Shown: positions 1 through 8,041, counted from the first letter of the stretch. The stretch is 64,000 nt of DNA from Clostridium sp. 26_21 (GCA_001915995.1 MNRO01000022.1:1-64000), one strand, 5' to 3'. Program-made: numbers and translations. The notes: generated by a model not told the origin, from the sequence alone.

Positions 1-130
1 CGCCAATATTCAGTGTTTTACTCGTTGGACTTACAGACAAGCTGATTATAGAAGTTGAAACTCCTACTGAACATTGCGCAGTATATCCATTTTGTGTAGT
101 CTTTTTTTTGACACTAGGAATCCCTACTCT
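1..130 (-). pseudogene. Fragment of a bacterial Ig-like (Big_2-type) domain protein, running off the left edge
   Basis: The minus strand is open from 130 to the window edge and reads as one Ig-like repeat junction: NGYTAQCSVGV followed by SLSVSPTSKTLNIG. This is the typical linker and first strand of Big_2 domains in surface proteins. An in-frame TAG lies just upstream at 133-131, and no ATG, GTG or TTG opens the frame, so the 5' part is missing or broken. Base composition is richer in G+C than the AT-rich stretch to its right. It could be a decayed surface-protein gene or an assembly junction. The opposite strand is also open over the same span but matches nothing I recognise. Confidence 0.35.
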
Positions 131-339
131 CTAAAGGGTTTTAGAGGTATGAAAAAAATGGCTAAAATTTTTCAAAATTCAATTTTTAGTCTACAATAAA
201 ATTTATTATATTTAATAAAAAAATAATATTGGAGACTATATAATGAAAAATTATAATAAAAATAATATAATTTTATCAATAAAGTGTGACATATGTTTGA
301 CAAACCTACAATATATTTATATTTTATTGATTATGATAC

Positions 340-368
340 TTGATTTTTCCTGAAAATAGTGATATACT
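340..368 (+). promoter_or_regulatory. Predicted promoter for the 97-aa orphan gene
   Basis: TTGATT (340-345), a 17-base spacer and TATACT (363-368) fit a housekeeping promoter about 50 bases upstream of the ATG at 424. The region 134-339 before it is very AT-rich and I see no convincing gene in it. Confidence 0.5.
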
Positions 369-423
369 ATTAAATAGCAAATTTTAAAGAGAGGAGATTC
401 TAAGAAATTAGAATAAAGAATAT

Positions 424-717
424 ATGAGTAGAATAGTAGATTTATTTAAAACTATTTTTGGATTTACAGAAGTACAAGCAGAAATAGGAGAATTAAATGA
501 AGAAAATATAGATAAAATTGGTCTTTCTGCAGATATGGTCAAGGCATTTAAAAACTCTTGGAAAACACAGGCAGATTTTGAAAAAGCTTTAGAATCAGAT
601 GGAGAAGTAAAAAAAGGAGAAAAAGTTTTAAAAGATTCTAAAACATCAAGAAATACTTTTAAAGGAGTATCAAAATCAAATACAAATGAAACTCAAGGAA
701 GAGGAGTAGAAAGATAA
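424..717 (+). CDS. Small orphan protein, 97 aa, unknown function
   Basis: I do not recognise this protein. It has no signal peptide, membrane helix or cysteines. The N-terminal half (about residues 1-55) looks like a compact helical domain beginning MSRIVDLFKTIFGFTEVQAE. The C-terminal 40 residues are rich in Lys, Ser, Thr and Asn and are probably disordered. The ATG at 424 is the only good start because an in-frame TAG lies at 409. The best ribosome binding site (GAGGAG, 391-396) is unusually far upstream, about 27 bases, so translation may be weak or depend on structure. It is a single-gene unit with its own promoter, followed by the promoter of the T-box transcript. Confidence 0.55.
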   Translation: MSRIVDLFKTIFGFTEVQAEIGELNEENIDKIGLSADMVKAFKNSWKTQADFEKALESDGEVKKGEKVLKDSKTSRNTFKGVSKSNTNETQGRGVER

Positions 718-736
718 TAAAAATTAATAAAAACTA

Positions 737-764
737 TTGCAAAGTTAAAAAAAAGTGATATAAT
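737..764 (+). promoter_or_regulatory. Promoter of the T-box leader / DUF1653-ileS operon
   Basis: TTGCAA (737-742), a 16-base spacer and a perfect TATAAT (759-764) sit just before the T-box leader, predicting a start near 771. Confidence 0.65.
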
Positions 765-770
765 ACTTTC

Positions 771-1030
771 AAATTAACAAAAAAAACAATAACAAGGACA
801 AGACAGATAATAAAATATCTTAGCAGAGAATCAAACAATTGGTGAAAGTTTGAAAGTAAAAATTATTTGTTATCACCTAAGTTAAGTTGTAAAGCTGAAC
901 AATTTAAAGTAAGTTTTGCCGTATATCTGCGTTAAAGAAAAATAAGAGAATATAAATTATATTATATTAAAATAGGTGGTACCGCGGAGAATTCGTCCTA
1001 ATATACAGAAATGTATATTAGGACTTTTTT
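771..1030 (+). ncRNA. T-box riboswitch leader, isoleucine type
   Basis: The conserved T-box element AATAGGTGGTACCGCGG lies at 971-987. It is followed by an intrinsic terminator with a 12-bp stem (995-1006 with 1013-1024) and a run of six T. The T-box sequence overlaps the antiterminator, as in all T-box leaders: uncharged tRNA binding favours the antiterminator and read-through. The Stem I region (about 785-890) contains the AGAGAA and GGTGAAA elements. An ATC triplet at 872-874, followed by ACC, is the best candidate for the specifier codon. ATC is an isoleucine codon, which agrees with ileS downstream. The T-box element and terminator are certain; the exact specifier is inferred from position. 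Confidence 0.93.
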
Positions 1031-1135
1031 ATATACTAGAAAAGTTCTCTGAACTTCCTAGTATATAAAAGCTACAATCGCTAGCTCTTTGAGATTTTCT
1101 CTTTTTAATCGAAAACTCAAATTGGGCGAGAACAA
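1030..1135 (+). promoter_or_regulatory. Structured leader segment between T-box terminator and first gene
   Basis: A second hairpin follows the T-box terminator directly: TATATACTAG (1030-1039) pairs with CTAGTATATA (1058-1067), and AAGTTC (1042-1047) pairs with GAACTT (1051-1056) inside it. Further on, TTTGAGATTTT can pair with AAAACTCAAA. Neither hairpin has a T-run, so they are not terminators. They lie in the read-through transcript of the DUF1653-ileS operon and might stabilise or process the mRNA. The role is unknown. Confidence 0.4.
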
Positions 1136-1208
1136 AAGGGGACTATGTTGCTTTGTTATTTCAAATTAATTACGCGAAAAACACTTGTTAGAAAAAAAGG
1201 AGGAAATT

Positions 1209-1457
1209 ATGCAAGAACTAAAAATTAATGGAATCTATAAACATTTTAAAGGAGATTACTACTTAGTTGAAGGAATTGCAAAAGATTCTGAAACACAAGA
1301 AGAAATGGTCATTTATAGAAGATTATATGAAGATGGAGGATTATGGGTACGTCCAAAAGATATGTTCTTATCAGAAGTAGATCATAAAAAATATCCAGAC
1401 ATAAAACAAAAATATAGATTTGAATTACAAAATATTAAAAGTGTAAAAAACAAATAA
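1209..1457 (+). CDS. DUF1653 family protein, 82 aa
   Basis: This is a short single-domain protein of the DUF1653 family, with the family pattern: GIYKHFKGDYYLVEGIA near the start, then a Glu-rich joint, VIYRRLYEDGGLWVRPKDMF, and a polar tail. The family fold resembles small beta-barrel RNA- or nucleotide-associated domains, but the function is unknown. The ATG at 1209 is chosen because AAGGAGG (1197-1203) sits six bases upstream; the longer reading from TTG 1185 would bury that site inside the gene. It lies between the T-box leader and ileS, so it should be induced by isoleucine starvation together with ileS. Confidence 0.85.
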   Translation: MQELKINGIYKHFKGDYYLVEGIAKDSETQEEMVIYRRLYEDGGLWVRPKDMFLSEVDHKKYPDIKQKYRFELQNIKSVKNK

Positions 1458-1526
1458 AGTAGGTTGAGAAATAATAATTATAATTTCAAAACCAAATATA
1501 AACTTAGGAAAGGAAGTAAAAAAATT

Positions 1527-4500
1527 ATGTACAAAAAAGTAGAACTAAAAAATGGATTTGTAGGAATGGAAAATGAAGTAGCAGAAATGTGGAAACAAAA
1601 GAACATAATAAAAAAGAACTTTGAAATGAACAAAGGTCAAAGATATTTCACATTTTATGATGGACCTCCAACAGCTAATGGAAAACCACATGTTGGACAC
1701 ATCGAAACAAGAGTAATGAAAGATATTATACCAAGATACAAAGTAATGAAAGGATATCATGTAGATAGAAAAGCAGGATGGGATACACATGGATTACCAG
1801 TAGAACTTGAAATAGAGAAAAAACTTGGTATATCAGGAAAAGAACAAATAGAAGAATATGGTGTAGAAAAATTTGTAAAACAATGTAAAGAAAGTGTATT
1901 CACATATGTACACATGTGGGAGCAAATGACAAATAAAGTCGGATTTTGGGTAGATATGGAACATCCATATGTAACATATCATAATGATTATATAGAATCA
2001 GTATGGTGGGCATTAAAAGAAATGTGGAAAAAAGGATTACTATATGAAGGACATAAAGTAATGCCATATTGTCCAAGATGTGGAACAGCACTTTCATCAC
2101 ATGAAGTTGCACAAGGATACAAAGATGTAAAAGACTTAACATGTATTGCAAAATTCAAAGTAGTTGGAGAAGATAAATATATATTAGCATGGACAACAAC
2201 ACCATGGACATTACCATCAAACTTAGCACTATGTGTAAACAAAGCATATACTTATGTTGAAGTAAAAGCAAATATTGGAACAGATGATGAACCAATATAT
2301 GAAAACTATATATTAGCAAAAGATCTACTTACAAATGTATTAAAAGAAACACCTTATGAAATAGTTAAAGAATTCAAAGGAACAGAATTATTAGGAACAA
2401 AATATGAACAATTAATGCCATTTGCAAAAGTAGATGGAAAAGCATTTGAAGTAATACATGGAGATTATGTAACAATAGAAGATGGTACAGGAATTGTACA
2501 TATAGCACCAGCTTATGGTGAAGATGATAGTTTAGTTGCAAAACAAAATGGAATAGCATTTGTAAACCTAGTAGATAAATCAGGAAAATTTGTACCAGAA
2601 GTTGAACCATGGGCAGGAAGATTTGTAAGAGATTGTAATGAAGATATTTGTAAATGGCTTGCAGAACATGGAAAATTATTTGCAAAAGAAAAACATTTAC
2701 ACTCATATCCACATTGCTGGAGATGTGACACACCACTTTTATATTATCCAAAAGAAAGTTGGTTTGTTGCAATGACAAAATTAAGAGACGAATTAGTTGC
2801 AAATAACAACAAAATAAATTGGTATCCAGATACAATTAGAACAGGAAGATTTGGAAAATTCCTTGAAAATGTAATAGATTGGGGAATTTCAAGAGACAGA
2901 TATTGGGGAACACCATTACCAGTATGGAAATGTGAATGTGGTCATGAAGAATGTATAGGCTCAATTGCAGAATTAAAAGAAAAAGCAATAGATTGTCCAG
3001 ATGAAATAGAATTACATAAACCATATATAGACAATGTACATTTAAAATGCCCAGAATGTGGAAAAACAATGACAAGATTTAAAGAAGTAATAGATTGTTG
3101 GTTTGATTCTGGATCAATGCCATTTGCACAATTACATTATCCATTTGAAAATAAAGAAGAATTTGAAAAACACTTCCCTGCACAATTTATTTCAGAAGCA
3201 ATTGACCAAACAAGAGGATGGTTCTATACATTACTTGCAGTATCAACATGTTTATTTGATAAAACACCTTATGAAAACTGTATAGTATTAGGACATGTTT
3301 TAGACGAAAAAGGACAAAAAATGTCAAAATCTAAAGGAAATGGTGTAGATCCAATGGTATTATTAGACCAAGTAGGAGCAGATGCAACAAGATGGCATTT
3401 CTATACATGTTCAGCACCATGGTTACCAACAAGATTAGGATTAAATAATGTACAAGAAACACAAAGAGGATTTTTAAGTACATTATGGAATGTATATTCA
3501 TTCTATGTTTTATATGCAGAAATAGATCAATTTAATCCAAATAAATATGTTGATTTCAAATCAGAAAATATAATGGATAAATGGATATTATCAAAATTAA
3601 ATACTTTAATAAAAGAAGTTGCAGAAAAATTAGACAAATATGATATAACAAGTGCAGCTCTACAAATAGAAGACTTTACAGATGAACTTTCAAACTGGTA
3701 TGTTCGTACAAACAGAGAGAGATTCTGGGGAGAAGAATTAACAGATGATAAGATAGGAGCATATACAACATTATATAAAGTATTAGTAAATTTAATAAAA
3801 ATATCAGCACCATTTGTACCATTTATGACAGATGAAATTTATCAAAACTTAGTTGTAGGATTAGATGAAAAAGCACCTGAAAGTGTTCATTTATGCTTAT
3901 GGCCAGAAGTAGATGAAAAAGCAATAGATAAAAAACTTGAAAATGAAATGGATTTAGCTTATTCATTAGTAAAATTAGGAAGAAGTGCAAGAAATTCAGC
4001 AAATATTAAGAATAGACAACCACTTTCAAAAATGTTAATATCTGTAGATACTTTACCTGAATACTATGGAAATATAGTAAAAGAAGAATTAAATGTAAAA
4101 GAAGTAGATTTAGGTGCAAACATGAATGAATATGTTCATTTTGAAATAAAACCAAATTTACCAGTATTAGGAAAAGAATATGGAAAATTAATACCAAAAA
4201 TAAGAGAAGAAATTTCAAAATTAAATCAAATGGATTTAGCAAACAAAGTAAAAAATGGTGGAGTAGAATATATAGATATTGATGGAACACAAATAGAATT
4301 AACTTCTGAAAATTTACTTGTTACAATGCAAGGAAAAGAAGGATTTGCATTTGCTGGTGAAGGAGAAATTGGTGTTGTATTAGATACAACTATAACTCCT
4401 GAACTAAAAGAAGAAGGATATGTAAGAGAAATTTTATCAAAAGTTCAAAACATGAGAAAAGATAAAGGATTTGAAGTATTAGATAAAATAAACTTATATG

Positions 4501-4664
4501 TATCAGAAAATGAAATGCTAGAAGAACTTGTAAAGAAATTTGAATCTGAAATTAAGAAAGAAACTTTAACAGAAAATATTGTATTTAATACACAAAGAGA
4601 TACTTATACAGAAGTAAGTATTAATGGTGAAAAATTGATGCTTGATGTTGAAGTTGTAAAATAA
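1527..4664 (+). CDS. ileS: Isoleucyl-tRNA synthetase, type 2 (eukaryote-like), 1045 aa
   Basis: The class I aminoacyl-tRNA synthetase that charges tRNA-Ile. The HIGH motif reads HVGH at residues 55-58 and KMSKS is at 598-602. The editing (CP1) domain lies between them, with the WTTTPWTLPSN stretch. CPRCGTALSSHEVAQ is a zinc-knuckle segment of the eukaryote-like subtype. The protein ends without the C-terminal zinc finger of type 1 enzymes, and its length (1045 aa) fits type 2. ATG 1527 is preferred, with AGGAAAGGA upstream at about 1507-1515; the upstream in-frame TTG at 1464 has no ribosome site and adds 21 low-complexity residues. Transcription is under T-box control through the DUF1653 gene. 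Type 2 enzymes are generally less sensitive to mupirocin; that is family knowledge, not tested here. Confidence 0.97.
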   Translation: MYKKVELKNGFVGMENEVAEMWKQKNIIKKNFEMNKGQRYFTFYDGPPTANGKPHVGHIETRVMKDIIPRYKVMKGYHVDRKAGWDTHGLPVELEIEKKLGISGKEQIEEYGVEKFVKQCKESVFTYVHMWEQMTNKVGFWVDMEHPYVTYHNDYIESVWWALKEMWKKGLLYEGHKVMPYCPRCGTALSSHEVAQGYKDVKDLTCIAKFKVVGEDKYILAWTTTPWTLPSNLALCVNKAYTYVEVKANIGTDDEPIYENYILAKDLLTNVLKETPYEIVKEFKGTELLGTKYEQLMPFAKVDGKAFEVIHGDYVTIEDGTGIVHIAPAYGEDDSLVAKQNGIAFVNLVDKSGKFVPEVEPWAGRFVRDCNEDICKWLAEHGKLFAKEKHLHSYPHCWRCDTPLLYYPKESWFVAMTKLRDELVANNNKINWYPDTIRTGRFGKFLENVIDWGISRDRYWGTPLPVWKCECGHEECIGSIAELKEKAIDCPDEIELHKPYIDNVHLKCPECGKTMTRFKEVIDCWFDSGSMPFAQLHYPFENKEEFEKHFPAQFISEAIDQTRGWFYTLLAVSTCLFDKTPYENCIVLGHVLDEKGQKMSKSKGNGVDPMVLLDQVGADATRWHFYTCSAPWLPTRLGLNNVQETQRGFLSTLWNVYSFYVLYAEIDQFNPNKYVDFKSENIMDKWILSKLNTLIKEVAEKLDKYDITSAALQIEDFTDELSNWYVRTNRERFWGEELTDDKIGAYTTLYKVLVNLIKISAPFVPFMTDEIYQNLVVGLDEKAPESVHLCLWPEVDEKAIDKKLENEMDLAYSLVKLGRSARNSANIKNRQPLSKMLISVDTLPEYYGNIVKEELNVKEVDLGANMNEYVHFEIKPNLPVLGKEYGKLIPKIREEISKLNQMDLANKVKNGGVEYIDIDGTQIELTSENLLVTMQGKEGFAFAGEGEIGVVLDTTITPELKEEGYVREILSKVQNMRKDKGFEVLDKINLYVSENEMLEELVKKFESEIKKETLTENIVFNTQRDTYTEVSINGEKLMLDVEVVK

Positions 4665-4670
4665 GATTAG

Positions 4671-4705
4671 TGCAAATCTAATAGAGATATTAGGTTTGCA
4701 TTTTT
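4671..4705 (+). terminator. Terminator of the ileS operon
   Basis: TGCAAATCTAATA pairs with TATTAGGTTTGCA around a GAGA loop and is followed by TTTTTA. Confidence 0.85.
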
Positions 4706-4723
4706 ATGTACAGAGTAATATGT

Positions 4724-4780
4724 GGATTAAAGAATTTCTAAGTAATTACAATTGCCTAGAAATTCTTTAATCCTTTTTTT
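4724..4780 (+). terminator. Second, 17-bp-stem terminator between ileS and uvrA
   Basis: A perfect 17-bp inverted repeat (4724-4740 with 4757-4773) with a 16-base loop is followed by seven T. It is a back-up terminator that insulates uvrA from ileS read-through. Confidence 0.85.
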
Positions 4781-4784
4781 GTTA

Positions 4785-4813
4785 TTGCAATTATACATAA
4801 AATGTAGTAGAAT
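4785..4813 (+). promoter_or_regulatory. uvrA promoter with an internal palindrome
   Basis: TTGCAA (4785-4790), a 17-base spacer and TAGAAT (4808-4813). The spacer contains TACATAAAATGTA (4794-4806), an inverted repeat that shares ACATAAAATGT with the operator-like site in front of the two minus-strand paralogs near 13.5 and 14.1 kb. No standard Firmicutes LexA box (GAAC...GTTC) is visible. Confidence 0.6.
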
Positions 4814-4834
4814 ATTGTCGGAAAGGATAGAAAT

Positions 4835-7663
4835 ATGAATGATAAAATAATAATAAAAGGTGCAAAAGAGCACAACTTAAAAAATATAAATTTAGAAATT
4901 CCAAGAGACAAGTTAGTAGTAATAACAGGACTATCTGGTTCAGGAAAATCATCATTAGCATTTGACACATTATATGCAGAAGGACAAAGAAGATATGTTG
5001 AAAGTTTATCATCATATGCAAGACAATTCTTAGGATTAATGGAAAAGCCAGATGTAGAATCAATAGAAGGATTATCACCAGCAATATCAATAGATCAAAA
5101 AACAACATCAAAAAATCCACGTTCAACAGTTGGAACAGTAACAGAAATATATGATTATATTCGTTTACTATATGCAAGAGTTGGAACACCATATTGTCCA
5201 AATTGTGGTAAAAAGATTGAAAAACAGTCAATAGACCAAATTGTAGACAATGTTATGAAAATAAAAGAAGGAACAAGAATTCAAATATTAGCACCTGTAG
5301 TAAGAGGAAGAAAAGGTGAATATACAAAATTATTTGAAGATTTACAAAAAGATGGATTTGCAAGAGTTAGAGTTGATGAAGAAATATACGACTTATCCGA
5401 TGAAATAAAATTAGACAAAAATAAAAAACATGAAATAGAAGTTGTTGTAGATAGATTAGTAATAAAAGAAGATATAGTAGGAAGACTTACAGAATCAATA
5501 GAAACAGCATTAAAACAAGCAGACAATTTAGTACTTATTGATATAGTAGGAGAAAAGCAAGTTTTATATAGTTGTAATTATGCTTGTCCAGATTGTGGAT
5601 TCAGTTTTCCAGAATTAACTCCAAGAATGTTTTCATTTAATAACCCTTATGGAGCATGTCCAAAATGTTCTGGAATTGGATATTTAATGAAAATGGATGA
5701 AGATTTAATAATTCCAGATAAAACAAAAACATTGTATGATGGTGTAAAAGCATTTGGAGCTAGTACAATGAAAAAAGGTGATACAATGGCAAAGATGTAC
5801 TTTGAAAGTGTAGGAAAACATTATGGAATAGATATCAGAAACAAAAAAATAAAAGATTTGCCAAAAGACTTTATAAATAAGATATTATATGGAACAGGAA
5901 ATGACGAAATAGATTTTGAATATACATCATCATTAGGAACAAGAAAATTCAAAGCACCATTTGAAGGAGTAATACCAACATTAGAAAGACGACATAATGA
6001 AACAAAATCACAAGGAATGAGAGATTTTTATGAAATGTACATGAGTGAACTTCCATGTGATGAATGTAATGGAGCAAGATTAAAGAAAGAAATTTTATCA
6101 ATAAAAGTTGGTGGAATAAATATAAATGAAATGACAGATTTATCTGTTAAAAGTTTACAAGAATTTTTAAGAAAACTTGAATTAACAGATTCACAAAAAA
6201 TGATTGCAGAAATGATATTAAAAGAAATAGATGCAAGATTACAATTCTTAATAGATGTAGGACTTGAATATCTTACATTATCAAGAAGTGCAGGAACATT
6301 GTCAGGAGGAGAAGCGCAACGTATAAGACTTGCAACACAAATAGGTTCAGGTCTTACAGGAGTATTATATATACTTGATGAACCAAGTATAGGATTACAT
6401 CAGAGAGATAATGATAAATTAATAGCAACATTGAAAAAATTGCGTGATTTAGGAAATTCTTTATTAGTTGTAGAACATGATGAAGATACAATGTATGCTG
6501 CAGACCAAATAATTGATATTGGACCAGGTGCGGGTGTTCATGGTGGTCAAGTTATGGCACAAGGAACAGCAGAAGAAATAAAAAATGTTCCAACATCAAT
6601 AACAGGAGCTTATTTAAGTGGAAGAAAGAAGATTGAAGTACCAAAAAAGAGAAGACCTGGAAACAAGAAAAATATCGAAATAGTAAATGCAACAGAAAAC
6701 AATCTAAAAAATATAAGTGTAAAATTCCCACTTGGTAAATTTATTTGTATTACAGGTGTATCTGGCTCAGGAAAAAGTACTTTAATAAATGAAGTATTAT
6801 ATAAAAATATTGCTCAACAATTAAATGGAGCAACAGAAAAGCCAGGAAAATGTAAAACAATAAAAGGATTAGAAAATATAGATAAAATCATAAATATAGA
6901 CCAATCACCAATTGGACGTACACCACGTTCAAATCCTGCAACGTATACAGGTGCATTTGATTTAATAAGAGATATTTTTGCAAGTACAAATGAAGCAAAA
7001 ATGAGAGGATATGAAAAAGGTAGATTTAGTTTTAATGTACCTGGTGGAAGATGTGAAAGCTGTTCAGGTGATGGTGTTCACAGAATTGAAATGCACTTTT
7101 TACCAGATGTGTTTGTACCTTGTGAAGTATGTAAAGGAAAAAGATATAATAGAGAAACTCTTGAAGTTAAATATAAAGGAAAGAGTATAGCAGATGTTCT
7201 TGATATGACAGTAGAGGAATCATTAGAATATTTTGCAAATATTCCAAGAATAAAAAATAAAATTCAAACATTGTATGATGTTGGATTAGGTTATATAAAA
7301 TTAGGACAACCATCAACAACACTTTCAGGAGGAGAAGCACAACGTGTTAAATTAGCAACAGAACTTTCTAAAAAAGCAACAGGAAAAACATTGTATATAT
7401 TAGATGAACCAACAACAGGATTACATATAGCAGATGTACATAGATTAGTAGATATTTTACAAAGACTTGTAGATACAGGAAATACTATAATTGTAATAGA
7501 ACATAATTTAGACTTAATAAAAACAGCAGATTATATTATAGATTTAGGACCAGAAGGTGGAGATGCAGGTGGAGAGATAATTGCAGTGGGTACTCCAGAA
7601 CAAATTTGTAAGAATGAAAGAAGTTATACAGGTAAATTTTTAAAAAAATATTTAGAAAAATAA
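4835..7663 (+). CDS. uvrA: Excinuclease ABC subunit A, 942 aa
   Basis: The damage-recognition ATPase of nucleotide excision repair, working as a dimer with UvrB. It shows two ABC ATPase halves. Walker A motifs are GLSGSGKSS near residue 35 and GVSGSGKST near 642; the two LSGGEAQR signatures are near 489 and 831. Zinc modules are visible: CPNC near the start, a CPDC...CPKC pair around residues 250-285, CDEC in the middle, and CESC...CEVC near 745-770. Length and order are standard. GGAAAGGA gives a normal ribosome site before ATG 4835. It is a single-gene transcription unit with its own promoter. Confidence 0.98.
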   Translation: MNDKIIIKGAKEHNLKNINLEIPRDKLVVITGLSGSGKSSLAFDTLYAEGQRRYVESLSSYARQFLGLMEKPDVESIEGLSPAISIDQKTTSKNPRSTVGTVTEIYDYIRLLYARVGTPYCPNCGKKIEKQSIDQIVDNVMKIKEGTRIQILAPVVRGRKGEYTKLFEDLQKDGFARVRVDEEIYDLSDEIKLDKNKKHEIEVVVDRLVIKEDIVGRLTESIETALKQADNLVLIDIVGEKQVLYSCNYACPDCGFSFPELTPRMFSFNNPYGACPKCSGIGYLMKMDEDLIIPDKTKTLYDGVKAFGASTMKKGDTMAKMYFESVGKHYGIDIRNKKIKDLPKDFINKILYGTGNDEIDFEYTSSLGTRKFKAPFEGVIPTLERRHNETKSQGMRDFYEMYMSELPCDECNGARLKKEILSIKVGGININEMTDLSVKSLQEFLRKLELTDSQKMIAEMILKEIDARLQFLIDVGLEYLTLSRSAGTLSGGEAQRIRLATQIGSGLTGVLYILDEPSIGLHQRDNDKLIATLKKLRDLGNSLLVVEHDEDTMYAADQIIDIGPGAGVHGGQVMAQGTAEEIKNVPTSITGAYLSGRKKIEVPKKRRPGNKKNIEIVNATENNLKNISVKFPLGKFICITGVSGSGKSTLINEVLYKNIAQQLNGATEKPGKCKTIKGLENIDKIINIDQSPIGRTPRSNPATYTGAFDLIRDIFASTNEAKMRGYEKGRFSFNVPGGRCESCSGDGVHRIEMHFLPDVFVPCEVCKGKRYNRETLEVKYKGKSIADVLDMTVEESLEYFANIPRIKNKIQTLYDVGLGYIKLGQPSTTLSGGEAQRVKLATELSKKATGKTLYILDEPTTGLHIADVHRLVDILQRLVDTGNTIIVIEHNLDLIKTADYIIDLGPEGGDAGGEIIAVGTPEQICKNERSYTGKFLKKYLEK

Positions 7664-7690
7664 TAAAATTATTATACAAATAGCAAAAAA

Positions 7691-7730
7691 ATGTAAAAAA
7701 ATATAAAAAAATATAAAAAAATATAAAAAA
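7691..7730 (+). repeat. Phased A-tracts (10-base period) upstream of a strong promoter
   Basis: The 10-base unit ATATAAAAAA, with a first variant ATGTAAAAAA, is repeated four times in tandem. The A-tracts fall one per helical turn and end immediately before the TTGACA at 7734. This places them in the UP-element position. Confidence 0.7.
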
Positions 7731-7733
7731 AAC

Positions 7734-7762
7734 TTGACAATTATGTAAATATGTATTATACT
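7734..7762 (+). promoter_or_regulatory. Strong promoter of the stand-alone RNA
   Basis: A perfect TTGACA (7734-7739), a 17-base spacer and TATACT (7757-7762) directly follow the phased A-tracts. The predicted start is near 7769. Confidence 0.8.
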
Positions 7763-7768
7763 AGAGTA

Positions 7769-7954
7769 GTAAATATCGCTAAATGCGATTGTGGAGAGAT
7801 TAAGGTTTTCTATAGGCTACCTCATCATGATTTTTCCTCCTTTCTAATACATATAGAATAGAAAACCTTTATTACATAAATAGGGCATAATCTTTGGCCC
7901 ATGCCTGCCCTCCATAAATGAAGCCCCGCCATCCCGTTGGTGGGGCTTCATTTT
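7769..7954 (+). ncRNA. Candidate structured small RNA (about 185 nt) with a 16S-tail-like loop
   Basis: No reading frame with a ribosome site fits this span, yet it has a strong promoter and a strong terminator. Predicted folds are: ATCGC/GCGAT (7775-7779 with 7785-7789); a long stem TAAGGTTTTCTAT (7801-7813) with ATAGAAAACCTTTA (7858-7871); GGGC/GCCC around 7883-7900; and the terminator stem. The large loop of the long stem holds CCTCCTTTCTAA (7836-7847). This equals the 3' tail of Firmicutes 16S rRNA, which is the anti-Shine-Dalgarno. Length and the stem-plus-bulge layout would also suit a 6S RNA, but I cannot show the 6S closing stem. No SRP, RNase P or tmRNA motifs are seen. Confidence 0.6.
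7919..7954 (+). terminator. Terminator of the stand-alone RNA
   Basis: TGAAGCCCCGCCA (7919-7931) pairs with TGGTGGGGCTTCA (7938-7950), followed by TTTT. The T-run overlaps the -35 box of the next promoter. Confidence 0.9.
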
Positions 7955-8005
7955 GACAATATATAAGAAAAATGATATAATATTAATAGATTCGAAAGAC
8001 GAATC
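7953..8005 (+). promoter_or_regulatory. Promoter and 5' hairpin of the secreted orphan gene
   Basis: A perfect TTGACA (7953-7958), a 17-base spacer and a perfect TATAAT (7976-7981). GATTCG (7989-7994) and CGAATC (8000-8005) form a short inverted repeat at the expected +1 region, which could be a 5' hairpin or an operator. Confidence 0.75.
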
Positions 8006-8041
8006 AGTAATAGTGTGCTACAAAAAATGGAGGTAAGCAGT

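Noticed and set aside
243..353. A 36-codon frame (MKNYNKNNIILSIK...) with a weak GGAG site
   Set aside because: It overlaps the predicted promoter of the next gene, consists mainly of AT-rich codons and shows no recognisable feature apart from one CxxC.
1545..4290. Long minus-strand frames inside ileS and many similar ones inside other genes
   Set aside because: They are shadows of strong + strand genes: rich in Leu, Ile, Phe, Tyr and His from the reverse of AT-rich codons, without ribosome sites.
7769..7954. Calling the stand-alone RNA 6S, SRP RNA or a known riboswitch
   Set aside because: Length suits 6S, but I cannot show the closing stem with a central bulge; SRP GGAAGCAG-type motifs and riboswitch cores are absent. 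It is left as an unnamed RNA.
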